Shown here piece by piece: positions 10,062-21,562 of a stretch of 64,000 nt of DNA. The notes beneath the pieces are model-generated. The model saw only the letters and a program-made list of their open reading frames with translations, did not search any database and had not been told where the DNA came from. Numbering within the stretch: the first letter of the stretch is position 1; every line of letters starts with the position of its first letter. The stretch comes from Planoprotostelium fungivorum. Taxonomy: Eukaryota > Evosea > Variosea > Cavosteliida > Cavosteliaceae. Where the stretch lies: the NCBI GenBank assembly GCA_003024175.1, contig MDYQ01000007.1, positions 62,001-126,000 of the forward strand, written 5' to 3'. A program made the position numbers and the translations under genes.

Positions 10062-11758
10062 TTATTTCTCCATATATTGCACAAATTGAGAGAGGAGAAA
10101 GGCTACGGACAGGACGCTCAGAACGAAGAAGAAGCTGAGGGGTTTGTTGGCAGTGGTGGGTTCTACTTGGGGGATGGGTGTGAATCTGGGCCCACTGATC
10201 TTTGTCTGCGGCTCATTCTTGGGTGCCTCTTGGTCTAGCGTTTTCGATCTGTCTAATGAGCCCACGGGGGTGATGTTGGTCGCGGGGATGGAGGACTTGA
10301 GGTCCACAGGTTCGGAGGTGGGAAAGTGAGAGTGAGTGTCTTTGATGTCGCTCTCTGGTCTCTTCCACGTGAATTCGCTGACGGACTCTCTGGCACTGTC
10401 CACCGTGACGGTCTGATGGAGCATTAGAGGATGACGATCGTGATGTGGACAGATGCTGTGACACACCTTTCCTTGTCCCTCTACGAAATCAACGTAAAGG
10501 ATTCCAGCTGGTTTAGAAGATCCTCCCCTGTTCCATTTTAGATTTTCCACAATCAGCAAGCCACTCACTTAGAATGCTTTAGAATGGGCAGCTGGGGTGA
10601 GTTACCCAGAATCTCTTTCAATGAAGTGTGGACGGTTCCCAGCAAGAAAGGTTTGTTGTGTCTGGAATCAATCACATCGATGGATAACTTTCCTTTCAGA
10701 CCTGTTCGTCTGTCATCATCCGTGACATCGTGAGACCATCGATGATGTGATGGACGAGATCATCAAGACGTACCTCCCGCCTCTTCTGTAGACAATGTGA
10801 CTGGTTTCCAGATCGGATTATTCTTGTTGAAATAGATCTAAATGGTTTGAGTTCAACTCGACCACAACAAATTTCACCTCCGACTCTGCGATCACCGGAT
10901 TCTCTGTCGTCTCATCTGTAAAGATCATCAACATCACATCATCATCGTGATGGCATTCACCCTCTGAAACGGTTCTGATCTGTATGGATACGTTCAACTT
11001 TGTGATGAGAGAGTTCTTATCTAATCCTGAGGCTCTGAACGTGACGAGATAATTGTCGTAAGCCTGTCTCCATCAGTTTTCTCTCTCAGCTCTTCTCACC
11101 TGTCTCTTTGTCACCGTGGAGGTTGCTCTGCAGGCAGTGACAACGACCTTGCCGGAATGTTTGTAGAAGGCCTTACCGACCTGAGCCATCATCAGGATGG
11201 AAAGATGGTCGCGATCACCTTCTTACTGTTGATGATTCTCAATACCGTGGACGAATCGGTCAATTCTTTTACGAATTAGTCATTCGTCAACGCGATTAGG
11301 ATGATAAACACCTTTTAGAGAAGTCGTCATTCCTCCAATGAAGTCATCTTGTCCGTCTTCGTCCTGTTGATGGTGAGATTGTGAGAGAATGGTTTCATCT
11401 CACCCAATCCCATACTTCTAAGATGAGAGGTGCATTGAATCCACTACAATCTGCGGTCGATAATTCGAACGTCTGTGAATGTGATGAATAAACGCACTCC
11501 ACATGATCTCACCTTCCAGACTGGGTCCAGTGTCTGATTGACTACCTATACATCGACTCAAAAATCATTTCGTAACACTGGGCTCACTTCTGATCTATAT
11601 ATCTCCTGACTCTTCTGGTCTTTTATGATGACGTAGGGATCTAGTGAAGATAAGATCGGGAAGATGGGAACATCCATCATACCTGACTTCCTGAAGGCAC
11701 CGTCCATTCTATCGAGTCCCTTGCCACATAGAGTCAAGACGAATCCAGTTGTCTCCAT
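10062..11758 (-). CDS. tail-anchored double-C2 protein (copine-like tandem C2, no vWA domain)
   Basis: Two consecutive C2 domains followed by a C-terminal membrane helix. C2A (about 11758-11290) has GKGLDRMDGAFRKS-DPYVIIK, NQTLDPVWK and EVWDW...EDGQDDFIGG, so the usual calcium-ligand aspartates are present. C2B (about 11060-10570) has YDNYLVTFRASGLDKNSLI, NNPIWKPVTLS and KLSIDVIDSRHNKPFLLGT. Its aspartate positions are replaced, so it probably does not bind calcium. Copines have this tandem C2 arrangement followed by a vWA domain. Here the C2 pair is followed by about 80 disordered residues and PLSFFFVLSVLSVAFLLSQF near the C-terminus, a tail anchor. Introns are around 40-55 nt. Synaptotagmin-like or ferlin-like alternatives are less likely because of the copine-type PIWKP/DPVWK spacing. 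Confidence 0.6.
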
Positions 11759-12008
11759 CGTGCTGTGCGTCTCACTACCCCAAGAACCGTGGTCGCAATT
11801 TGAACCACCGAGCTCTACAACTCAAAGGTCCTCGGGGTGCGTACTCCCGAATTGCCGGTACATTCGTGGTCCGGATCATTCGATTGTTCCGCTGCACCCC
11901 TCGGCGGATATAAGGAAGGAGATATAGAAGTTCATGCAGTAGCTACCATCTCATCTCCCCTGTCTTCTTCCACGGTCACAAGCATGAGATATAGTCATCG
12001 CTCCAAAA

Positions 12009-14055
12009 TTATTTATTTTTTACAGAAGGAATGAGCTCCGTTGGTGGAACGCAGCGGTCCACCATTTGCGTGGGGTGTGTGCTCGCCGTGGGTAATGCGA
12101 GCAAAAATTTGAGTTCTCCGTGTTTGTTTCCTATCTCTCCCATCAATCCCGTGATCGCACGATGACACAATGATCGCACGATGATGCATTCGTCTTTGTC
12201 GATGATGTAATGATGAAAGACGTCCGTGATGAACGATGAGCGCACCAGTTTTCCGAGACAAGAGACCACCGAACAACGTGGCGACGATTCCAGCCGATTC
12301 GTCCGTCCTCTTGCTTCCACTGTAATGTACCTTTCCTCTCGGTGGCGTCCCCGACGATAAAGTCTGATGTCTCTCGTTCTGCAGACAGTCAATCTTCTCC
12401 CTCTCTTCTCTCTCACCCTCTTCTTCGGTTTGTAAGGAGACGAGTTGTTCTGTCACCATCGTGAGAAGACATTCGATATATCACACGTCTGCACCTCTAC
12501 GTCCACCGGTGGCAATATCTGTAAGCTGGCGTGGCCCGGTGGTGGAGAGAAGAGGAAAGAAGATTGAGGTGACGTCGTCTCTGACGAGGGCGTTGTAGAT
12601 GTAGGAGGAGAAGAGATGGTTCCACTCCGTGGTTTTAGGACGGAAGGTACGGCGGACACGAAGAGGTGCTCCTGTGGAAAAGACTCTGTCGTGGGCCTGC
12701 GGCTCATCGGTGGACTCCTGGAGGCCAGTAGAAAGGACGTGACTGTCGTCTTCGATCGATTCCTCTCCTTGTCGTATTGGGCAGAAGTCATCGCCCTCAT
12801 TCTCTCTTGTGAAGTCATCCTCTTCTCTTTTGACGTCATCGTTTTGTCTTGGAGAGTCGATTTTTCTTGTGAAGAGTTGGAATCTGAGGCGTCATGCACG
12901 GTGTCTTCGTGTGAAGTAGAGACGTCGGCGTTGATGGGAGGGATTTCACCAGAGAGACGAACGTATTGCTCGATCTCGTCTTCTGATAGAGCCTGTTGAC
13001 TCGTCACGTTCTCTTCGAAAGATAAAATAAAAGATTCGGAGAGATGACTCACCACGGTGGACATTCTCTGATGAGAGATCTGAGGAGCTAACTCGGTCGA
13101 GTGGGATTGAAAATAAGCTTCGTTGATGGCGGAGGGGAGAGTGATGGCCCTCCTATCCAACCTCTTTGGAATTTCTGCCCTCAATCTGAAGACATGAGAT
13201 TCCGCATGGCCAATGATCTCACTTCATGGACTCGCTGCTGGAGCGTTTCTCAGAGCGGATGGCTTCGAGAGGTTCATGTAAGATGCGATCTAAAAGGTCT
13301 TGCGTGCTTCGCAGTCCAATGATGGGTCGCGAGCTGAAAGGAGATGGAGGTGTAACCGAAGGTGATGGCTTCGCTTGTTTGGCCAACTCCACGACGGGTG
13401 CATTATCCATTCGCATAGAATCGAGATCGGATGACATGGACTCCTCGTCTGAATCATCTGAATCACTCATCTCGGTTGTAATATGAGATGTTGTGTCTGT
13501 GTTGAGTTGATGAGGAGAATCGAGAGGGATGCAATCGTTTCCTGATTGTGTTTGATGTGTGATGGTCTCGATCGGATCTTGACTGGTGCGTAGAGGTTGT
13601 CTGGTCAGAGTGAACACAGGCACCTGATGATATGTGACTCACCGAACTATCTCGTCCGATGCTCTTAGGGCAATAGAACTGACTTGTTCCATACCATCAG
13701 AGGATCTCAATGGTGTTGACTTGTGAAAACTAGAAGACCGCTTCACCTTGAGATGAGATTCAGATTCAGATCAGTGAGATAATGATATTACCACAGAGGC
13801 GTACGATTCCTTGGTCCTTCGATTCTCAATGATAGACTCTGCCCTTCTCATCCTCTCTTCCGGTTGTCGATGGGTCTCCGTGTTGATCTTCGATTCTCTC
13901 TCCTGCCAGATCTTCAAGACTGGCGAGGGATTTCCACGAGTCACGACGCTCTTAGAGAGTCGCGCCGCTGAATCAGATCGCTTCAAGGGTTCATCGTGTG
14001 CGTTTTGATGATTCTGTGGTTGGCGCTCTCCTGTGTCCGAGTGTTTCCTGTTCAT
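12009..14055 (-). CDS. Ser/Thr-rich, largely disordered protein of unknown function
   Basis: I do not recognise the family. Exons in order: MNRKHSDTGERQPQNH (start 14055) with NPSPVLKIWQERES and RMRRAESIIENRR; a short exon VKRSSSFHK; an acidic-serine exon (13623-13219) with MSDSDDSDEESMSSDLDS and LRSTQDLLDRILHEPLEAIR; an exon with LRAEIPKRLDRRAITLPSAI followed by a Pro/Ser/Thr-rich tail (13184-12453); and a last exon with SAGIVATLFGGLLSRKTG. The last exon has two open frames ending at 12009 and 12013, so the exact C-terminus is uncertain. An AATAAATAA motif at the end may be the poly(A) signal. The composition suggests a phosphorylated scaffold or cytoskeletal adaptor; that is inference only. 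Confidence 0.5.
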
Positions 14056-14389
14056 GCCCTCCTCGAGTGGGCTGAACCTCTTGGCGCTTGTTGATCGGAG
14101 GAGCCGTCTGTTCTGTTCCCTATATTCAGAATTTCCTCCGTTTTATTATTTATATGCTTGGATTGTTTCCGCTGCCGGCATGAGCTTGCGCATGCGATTT
14201 CAGGGGGATGTCAGATGATGTGGTAGTTGATTGGTTTTATACTCCAGAGCTATCGTTTATGGTATGCATCCCTTCTATAGACACCACCAGAATACTCATC
14301 GTTATTCAAATTTGTACAACAACTAATCTATTTATCACACTGCTATTTAGGTAGCAACACTGCTATGCGAAGAGAAACTGTGATTACTC

Positions 14390-14590
14390 TTACTGTGGCA
14401 CAACCTTGACCTGGCCCAAAAGTTTCACGCCGTGAAACGAAACGCGCTCCGTCCTTTCATTTTTTAAACAATCACAACACACAAACACCCCAAACGAACA
14501 CGACTTCTTGCCGCCATCTGCCAAGATGGCAATGTTGGTGGTGGCACTCTTCTTTGCTGGGCCTGCAGTGGGTTGTTGACCTTTGGGCAA
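14390..14590 (-). other. small ORF with Cys motif, probably a relic
   Basis: Sixty-six codons with a plausible composition: KKSATTNIAILADGGKK, then CSFGVFVCCDCLKNER. Nothing upstream or downstream joins to it convincingly. It may be the last exon of a lost gene or part of a transposon. Confidence 0.2.
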
Positions 14591-15649
14591 TCAGGAATTA
14601 TCACTCTCTGACCCATTCTTCTTTCCCACAAGATGTACTAGCGGGGGCGTACAATTTTTTTAAATCCAAATAAAAGTCCATTTTGTACCAATTGAGTCCT
14701 TTTCATGGTTCATTCACGTTCACTCCATATTGACCAGGGTTTGAGAAAATAAGGATTAAGAATAAGGAACTGAGAAAATAGGGCAACATTTGAATGTCAC
14801 CAGTAATATCAGATTCTTCATTCAATTCACACTGCTTGCCTCTAATATTTGTATTCTGTATCCTAAGCTTTAAACAGTGTACAATGCTTGTTATCTGGAC
14901 CATTCTCTTTCTTCACCAATCTGCTTATAGTGCTGAGATACTTTGTTTCAGCTGATATCTCATCAAGGCAATCTTTGAAATGTGCAGGGTTCCTACTCAC
15001 ATACTCTCTGATCCCTCAGGTAAATGTTGAATCTTAGTCCCAGGAGGTGGTCTCAACACTGTTGCTCTGTGGTTGAAGAATCCCTCATTCCTCTGCTTCT
15101 GCCATGAGATTGCTGTGAGGGCACTCTGCCACAGCAAATTCTAAGAGACAGGGTCAAGCTATAACTCTGTTTCACCATCATCACGTGATCCTCAGGTCAT
15201 GAGATGATTTGCTTTTGTTCTTTGAAACCAAGGGAAAATGCAGATGTGTTACATACCTTGAAGCCTCCAAATTACAGCACTGTTCCTTATTTCTCCTCTG
15301 ATCCTGCTCCCCAGTATTACTGGGGAACCACTTAGATAAAGTCCTTTGCTCAAAATGTTCAACACTCATCTCTAAATCCTTTCTGGTGTCAGGGCTGGCT
15401 GTTTAGTGTAACATGCCATAATGTCTCCCACTCTCTCATTCTCTTCTTCTTGGTAGATCCACAGGTCCCCATAACCCTTCCTCAATGTCTGTTTTGCTTG
15501 GACAATTGTAGTGGCTACTCTGTTTGCGTTGCAAGTGAACTCTCTCAAAGCTTTGTATCAGCCACAACATTTGCCTTTAATGTTGGTTGCTTCTGTTGCT
15601 TTGATGAGGGCAGACAGTTCTTTTGTCATTGACTTGTTGTTGTCATCAT

Positions 15650-15935
15650 CTATTAAGGATCTGCAGAGACAGACTTGTCATGGAGACTGTCTCAGCACAG
15701 TCTCTGTCTTGAAGTTGAGACACAGGCAAGACACAGGGGTGTCTTGTCTCACAAAACTGCAAGACAAGACAAAGACAAGACAAACAAGTCTTGTCTCAGA
15801 CCATCTTGAGACCGTCTTGGTTTGTTTCTTTTTCCTGGGGATACTGGGAACGAACCCTTTGCAAGACCACACACCAAGAGTAGAGAGGGAGGAAAGCAAA
15901 GACATTGATGAGGACCTGCAAAGACAGTCTTGACA
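15650..15935. mobile_element. GAGAC/GTCTC-rich element with AAGGATCTGCAGAGAC end
   Basis: It begins TTAAGGATCTGCAGAGACAG and continues with dense interspersed CAAGAC, GAGAC and TCTTG units on both strands. A partly matching end (GAGGACCTGCAAAGAC) lies at about 15907. The same terminal motif recurs at 16516, 17512, 18140 and 18375, so this is one copy of a local repeat family, probably a non-autonomous DNA transposon with GAGAC-rich subterminal arrays. Confidence 0.5.
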
Positions 15936-16084
15936 CAGTAATCTTAACATGTCTCACAATCAGGACACATTAACCTTAACGTGCAAGACTATCTGAGATA
16001 TTGAGAGATTGGGGCAAAGGCTTGACACTTGACAACTGGAGAACGAGAAGAATCTGAGGTTGGTCAATAAATGCATCTCATGCC

Positions 16085-16420
16085 TCTCAACTTTCTACGT
16101 CAGTAGACGTGGCAGGGCAGGAAAGCACATCAAGAGCCATCTGGGCAAGGCAATGGTGATGGTCAGTTGCACTGTTGAGTTTGGCCAACCAGTAGTTGAT
16201 GGGAAGATTAAGTTGTGATATGATATCCACCGCTTCAGAAGCTCCAAAGGAGTTGTTGAGAAGGTTGTCCTTGTCTTCCAAGTCCCCTGGAACCTCTTTG
16301 CTCCAAACCTTGTAGTGAGTAGTGAACCTAGGAAGAAAACTCACTTCTTTAGACGAGCCCAATGCAGGCGTGGTTGTGTTCCACTTGGTCTGTCGTCTCA
16401 ACATCCACAATACTCTCTAG
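16085..16420 (-). mobile_element. hAT-type transposase C-terminal fragment
   Basis: The minus frame reads LNLPINYWLAKLNSATDHHH followed by LAQMALDVLSCPATSTDVES. This matches the hAT dimerisation-region pattern: short Trp-containing helix, then Leu-Ala..Ala-Leu-Asp..Pro-Ala-Thr-Ser..Val-Glu. Only the C-terminal part is present and the frame closes soon after. It is a decayed piece of an autonomous element that could have mobilised the nearby GAGAC-ended copies. Confidence 0.6.
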
Positions 16421-16514
16421 AAAGAGCTGGTCATCTAGGCAGTCTTTGTTGGTTTTTTCTTCTTGACTGTTTTTCTTGCCTGGCCCTTCTTCTTCTTCTT
16501 TTTGGTTTCCTCTT

Positions 16515-16695
16515 TGTTAAGGACCTGCAGAGACATAAAAATTTGTGTCTCTGTCTTGTCTCGCATTTTTCGGATCTGTCTCGACAAAAAATTGCTTGTC
16601 TCGGTCTCTGTCTCGTCTCGCCATTTTTATCACGCAAGACGGTACGAGACAAGACACAAGCAACTCTTGTCTCTGTCTCGTCTCGACAATTTTCC
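16515..16695. mobile_element. GTCTC-rich terminal array, left-end copy
   Basis: It starts TTAAGGACCTGCAGAGACAT and runs about 180 bp with repeated GTCTC, TGTCTCG and GAGAC units. It is the same end motif as at 15653, here in the orientation of a left terminus, with right-end copies at 17512 and 18140. Confidence 0.5.
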
Positions 16696-16928
16696 CCAGA
16701 AAGTCATGAGAACAATATCAGAAAACTTCGTGCAGAGCCAACCAACATTATCATATCCCATCAGAGTGGTCAGATACATCAGATCAGTTGTTGATCGGTT
16801 AGGTCGTAGCCGAGATGAGGCAATGGATATACTTCAGTGGCACGTGGATTGAAATCACTGATTGCTATGGTGCGCTGTCTAAAAATAAACTATTCAAATA
16901 ACCGTTGATTTATTGAAGATGTGATGCA

Positions 16929-17521
16929 ATCGGATCAGTATACTTGGCCCTCTCGAGTGAAAAGGTGGTCCACCGCTCCATATCAGATGGGCTCAATTAG
17001 AGAGAGAGTCTTGGATGAAGATACAATGGCCTTCCTATGATATCCCAGCCAGGTTTGAGATGTTACAGCAGAGGTGATGTCAACGGCCATTCTTGATGGC
17101 GTTATCTTTGCAGGCACTACCCTCTTTGGACATGGATGGGCAATTATGTGTGATGAAATCAAAAGGTGAGAGGGACAAGTCACTTTTATTGACCAACCTC
17201 AGATTCTTCTCGTCTCTGGTCGTCATGTGACAAGCCTTTGCCAACAATCTCTCAACATCTTCACTTTCCTCCTCTCTACTCTTGGTGCGTGGTCTTGCAA
17301 AGGGTTTGTTCCCGGTGTCCCCCAAAAAGAGAAAGAATAAAACCGAGACGGTCTCGAGACGGTCCGAGACAAGACTTGTTTGTCTCGTCTTTGTCTCGTC
17401 TTGCGGTTTGGTCAGAGACAGGACGGGACGAGACACCCCTCTGTCTCGATCACGTCTCGACGTCGAGACAGAGACAGTCTCCAAGACAGTCTCAAGACGA
17501 GACCGTCTCTGCAGGTCCTTA
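16929..17521. repeat. left copy of about 0.59-kb direct duplication, hAT relic plus GAGAC end
   Basis: It begins ATCGGATCAGTATACTTGGC and ends GTCTCTGCAGGTCCTTA. On the minus strand it encodes a hAT-like tail: ESEDVERLLAKACHMTTRDE, then KNLRLVNK. It is near-identical to 17587-18153. The two copies flank a single N at 17586. Confidence 0.75.
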
Positions 17522-17586
17522 ATTAAATCGCTTTAGCTTTACCAACAACTATGGAATCAATCTGTTACCATAAGTGCATAGTTTAN

Positions 17587-18153
17587 ATCGGATCAGTATA
17601 CTTGGCCCTCTCGAGTGAAAAGGTGGTCCACCGCTCCATATCAGATGGGCTCAATTAGAGAGAGAGTCTTGGATGAAGATACAATGGCCTTCCTATGATA
17701 TCCCAGCCAGGTTTGAGATGTTACAGCAGAGGTGATGTCAACGGCCATTCTTGATGGCGTTATCTTTGCAGGCACTACCCTCTTAGGACATGGATGGCAA
17801 TTATGTGTGATGAAGTCAAAAGGTGAGAGGGACAAGTCACTTTTATTGACCAACCTCAGATTCTTCTCGTCTCTGGTCGTCATGTGACAAGCCTTTGCCA
17901 ACAATCTCTCAACATCTTCACTTTCCTCCCTCTCTACTCTTGGTGCGTGGTCTTGCAAAGGGTTCGTTCCCAGTGTCCCCCAAAAAGAGAAAGAATAAAA
18001 CCGAGACGGTCTTGAGACGGTCCGAGACAAGACTTGTTTGTCTCGTCTTTGTCTCGTCTTGCAGTTTGGTCAGAGACAGGACGGGACGAGACACCCCTCT
18101 GTCTTGATTGCGTCTCGACGTTGAGACAGAGACAGTCTCTGCAGGTCCTTAGA
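17587..18153. repeat. right copy of the direct duplication, beginning immediately after N
   Basis: It starts at the base after the N with the same sequence as 16929 and ends at the same GCAGGTCCTTA terminus. It has a few substitutions and lacks about 30 bp of the GAGAC array present in the left copy. Sequences diverge abruptly beyond the terminus. The pattern fits two alleles joined head to tail by an assembler, or two nearby insertions of one element. Confidence 0.7.
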
Positions 18154-18155
18154 TT

Positions 18156-18527
18156 TAGCTCTGATACTGGGAGTGCTTAAGCGATATTGCTCTGCAGAGG
18201 AATCAGATAATCCATACACTATGAACTTATGGTAGTTGTTGGTAAAGCTAAAGCGATTTAGCTGAAACGATGAACGCGATTTAGCGCAATGTTGCGTATA
18301 AACCCTGCCTCTTAGCTACCACCCTTCTCAATGTCAAGACAGATACTGTGCCAAAACAGTCTCCAAGAGAACTCTGTCTCTGCAGGTCCTTAAAGTGTAT
18401 GTATTTTGGGGGTGCGTATAAACAACTATGGGATCAACATGTAACCATCAATGCATAGTGTATGGATCAACTGATTCCTCTGAGGAGCAATATCGTTTGA
18501 GCATCCCCAGTATCAGAGCTAAATCAC
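18156..18527. repeat. imperfect inverted repeat, about 75-bp arms
   Basis: The left arm (TTTAGCTCTGATACTGGGAG through CCATACACTATG, about 18156-18225) is the reverse complement, with roughly 85% agreement by eye, of the right arm ending CCCAGTATCAGAGCTAAAT (about 18456-18527). The spacer contains another GCAGGTCCTTA transposon end at 18375. It looks like a fold-back or MITE-type element. Confidence 0.6.
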
Positions 18528-19893
18528 TTCTGCTGTTTAGCTTTTTGTAAAAATCATCACCATGAGTACCAAAAAACTTTTCAAAAAATCAATCCAACAG
18601 CACATAGAGTACATTCAGATCATAGTGCATCATCCTATAGTGTTAAGAGACCAAAATGCGATTTAGAAAATGTTGCGTATAAATCCTGCCTCTTAGCCAC
18701 CACCCTTCGTTGAGACGCCATTGAGACACGTGAATGTCTTGTCCTGTTGTGTCTCTAACTGTCAGGAAGCAAAGCAAAGGTGGTAATTCACCTGTAAAAT
18801 TAATGGTGTAAATATTTGGGTCGATCAGAAAACAGGTGATTGTAGATGTGAAGAATAAAATAATAAACGCGCATTTGAAGCACATCAGTGATCTGCAGAT
18901 CTGCCGTCTTTGTCTTCTTGAAGTGAAAGGTAGTGGGTGCTTGTAGGAGACCACTCTAGGCTCGTAGAGTCTTAAACCTGTCTAATAGCCTGGACCTGGT
19001 GGCAGATTTCAAAGCAAGAACTGCTCGCGTCACCACATCCAAGAGGAAGTGTAAGAACTGATCTGCTGGATCAAGGGGACAATGTTATGACGCTACGTTG
19101 TGGAGAAGGAATATTGACAACAAAAGGAATTGATTTGACGGTCTACAATTGTATTGTGTAATAAAAAGGGATTGTTCAAAGCCCCTCTGCAAGAAGAGAG
19201 GTCTCATACATCACCATCAAGTCTACCATCTGCATCCATCATTTACCTGAGATAATCCTTTTATAACAATCAAACAGCTGATAGATGGACATCACTCATG
19301 ATCCCTGTGCACATAAGTCAAGATTGTGGTGTATGGTCACCACATAAGAACCAAACAGTTCAATGAGTCTCTGTTTATAAAGAATGATTTCAAACCAAAG
19401 AAAGCCAAGGTGTTCCTTTTCAATGAACATGCATTGAATGTGTTTCTTGGTTGCTGAGTTTTCACTGACTTTTCTCCAAGTTTTCCAATTAGTCAATGAT
19501 GTCAAATGTTGGGCACAACAAAGATCACCACACTCTTCCACTCACACCCTGGTTCTGGTGTCACCTTGTCAGTTTCTTTGATGTCCAGCAATTCGTCCAT
19601 GAAATTTTTGCTTCTGTGATTGAGTTTGTGATGTCAATTGTGATACACAAACAAACTCATTCTCATTATCCAATTTGTTCAAATATTGACAAAAAGGAGA
19701 AGAGGGGTGTCATTGTGATTTTCAGGGAAGTGATGGATTTTGAGATCTCTCGTACGTGATGATCGATCCATGTCTGCTTTATAAGGACAAGCATCAAGAA
19801 AGCCCACAAACAATAGATCTATCTCTTTTTCACCTTTGTCATATCACTCTTTGTCATCATTCAAATTCATTGTATGTACAGGGTGTCTTGTAT

Positions 19894-21396
19894 TTACAAT
19901 AGCATCCAATCGTATTCCAGTCTCTCTTTGGGTGCTGATGTCTCGCCACCACTGCCCCAGTAGATCTTCAGCCATTCCACAACTGGCTCCAAGTCCACTT
20001 CAGAGGCAATCTTCAGCAACATGTCAATCGTTGCTGCTGATGAATCAGCCAGGTCGATATCGCTCGTCAGTCTGGGGTCAATGCGATAAAACTGCTCCCC
20101 TGTTGAGATCAGCTCTTCCTCCCCATGATATCCCTCACCCAATAAGCATGCAGACTGGTGGGTGGCCGCACAGGATGTGGAATCCATCAGTAGATTGATC
20201 AGATTCATGCCCCACTGATAGACTCCCCAGTTTCCATCACCAAACATCTCTGCACTCCTTCAGTAACAGATCTGAATCTCCTCTCTCACCCTTTGGAATG
20301 TGGTGGGGGTTGTTACCAGTGGAAAGGGACAAGACACAGATGTCAGACAGCTGCACACCCTCGCAGATGCAAGAAGTGATGGCAGCCAGTGATGGATTGT
20401 TGGCGAATACTCCTCCGTCCACGTATCCCTGATGACATGAGCCTTGATCGAGCATCATGACTCACCTGATAGATGGGGAAATAAGTGGGAGCGGCAGCTG
20501 ATCTCAGACATGCATCGGCGAGGAGAGTGTCAGCGTTGTCCGAACTATCAAAGTTGTGAAAGTACTCGGGAAACCATCGTGGATCGTCTGACCAGCCTCC
20601 ACAGGCTCGGGGGATTCTCATGCGGAGGAGCTGCTGGGTAAGATCACCAGTGGCTGTGGTGATGGGAGGTTTGAGCCCGCTGATGGTGTCGGACTTGGTC
20701 GCTTTCTGTTCTTCCTGATCGATGTGAGGACCTTGATGGAATGGAGGTTGTGACGATCACCTTTCTCGTGGAAGAAGGATCGAGGTTAAAAGCGGGGATG
20801 AGAATCTTCTTTTTCACCTGTCAAGTGTGAGGTGAGGTGAGAGGAAAACATGATCATACCTGACCGAGGGTCGTCTGCCCGACGATGGAAATGGCCATGT
20901 CTCGAATGGGTGCGGCATCGAAGGCGGCGGAGAGAGTGTTGTCCATGGTGGTGGTTCTCTTCCAGTATGATTCATGGAAAATGTTTGCTGCGTTATTCAA
21001 CCAAATATTCAAAAGCTCGGTCGGTGTTCGGCCAGTAGCGAGAGCGCTGACGTTGAAAGAGCCCGCACTGGTTCCTGTGGGTCTTCAGTACATGTTCCTC
21101 TGTGAAGGATCACTCCAAATCATCTCACCCGCAAACATGTCTATCTGGTCTACGAACTCTGGATAGAGCTTGACTATTCTACCAAGAATGGCGGCCTGTA
21201 AGATGCCTCTGATTCCACCTCCATCGAGGCAGAGGATTCTAAATGGCTTCTTTGGCCCGGAACCAGCAAACACGGGGGGATCGACTGGAGGGGTCGTGCT
21301 CAGCAGTGAAAAATCGATCCGGCTGGGTTGACTCAAGATATCAGACTTGGTGGGGATAAACTCTTCTTCCTTTGGAGGATAGAAGTACTCATACAT
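19894..21396 (-). CDS. patatin-like phospholipase (iPLA2-type acyl hydrolase)
   Basis: A lipid acyl hydrolase with a Ser-Asp dyad. The start at 21396 (MYEYFYPPKEEEF) precedes the patatin core: oxyanion-hole motif LCLDGGGIRG, nucleophile elbow FAG-TSAGS restored by splicing (Gly-Thr-Ser-Ala-Gly), and the acid motif YVDGGVFANNP. The C-terminal half has ICVLSLSTGNNPHHIPKGE and a tail ending EYDWMLL. No signal peptide or ankyrin repeats are visible, so a soluble cytosolic enzyme of about 400 residues is expected, closer to plant/bacterial and PNPLA8-type patatins than to ankyrin-bearing iPLA2-beta. Introns are around 45-60 nt. The catalytic residues are clearly present; the substrate is unknown. 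Confidence 0.85.
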
Positions 21397-21562
21397 GATG
21401 TTCGTGGTTGTGAGGAAAGGGTTTAGGTTGAAGATGAGCCGACAGGAAGATTTTCCGTTTCCAACCCGAGAAAAATGAATTCAATTTCGCATAAATCTCG
21501 TTCCTTTCCTTCTTCAATGAACCCTCGCCAGAGAATGTCACACTCAGCTGAAGATGATTGAC

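Larger units (their letters stand above)
14056..19890. other. gene-poor, repeat-rich island
   Basis: Nearly 6 kb without a host gene I can support, in a window where genes otherwise sit tens of bases apart. It is locally AT-richer than its surroundings. It holds transposon relics, GAGAC-rich arrays, direct and inverted repeats and one N. 14056-14389 and 18530-19890 show only short unrelated frames. 14600-15640 looks like decayed sequence with no recognisable domain. Confidence 0.7.

Noticed and set aside
16431-16652. Basic R/K-rich frame at 16.5 kb as a nucleic-acid-binding peptide
   Set aside because: It is translation of the GTCTC-rich transposon end; no start context or continuation.
15650-18150. 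GAGAC/GTCTC arrays as a CRISPR array
   Set aside because: Units are short, irregular and occur on both strands without unique spacers of constant size; the genome is eukaryotic and the arrays end in a transposon terminus.
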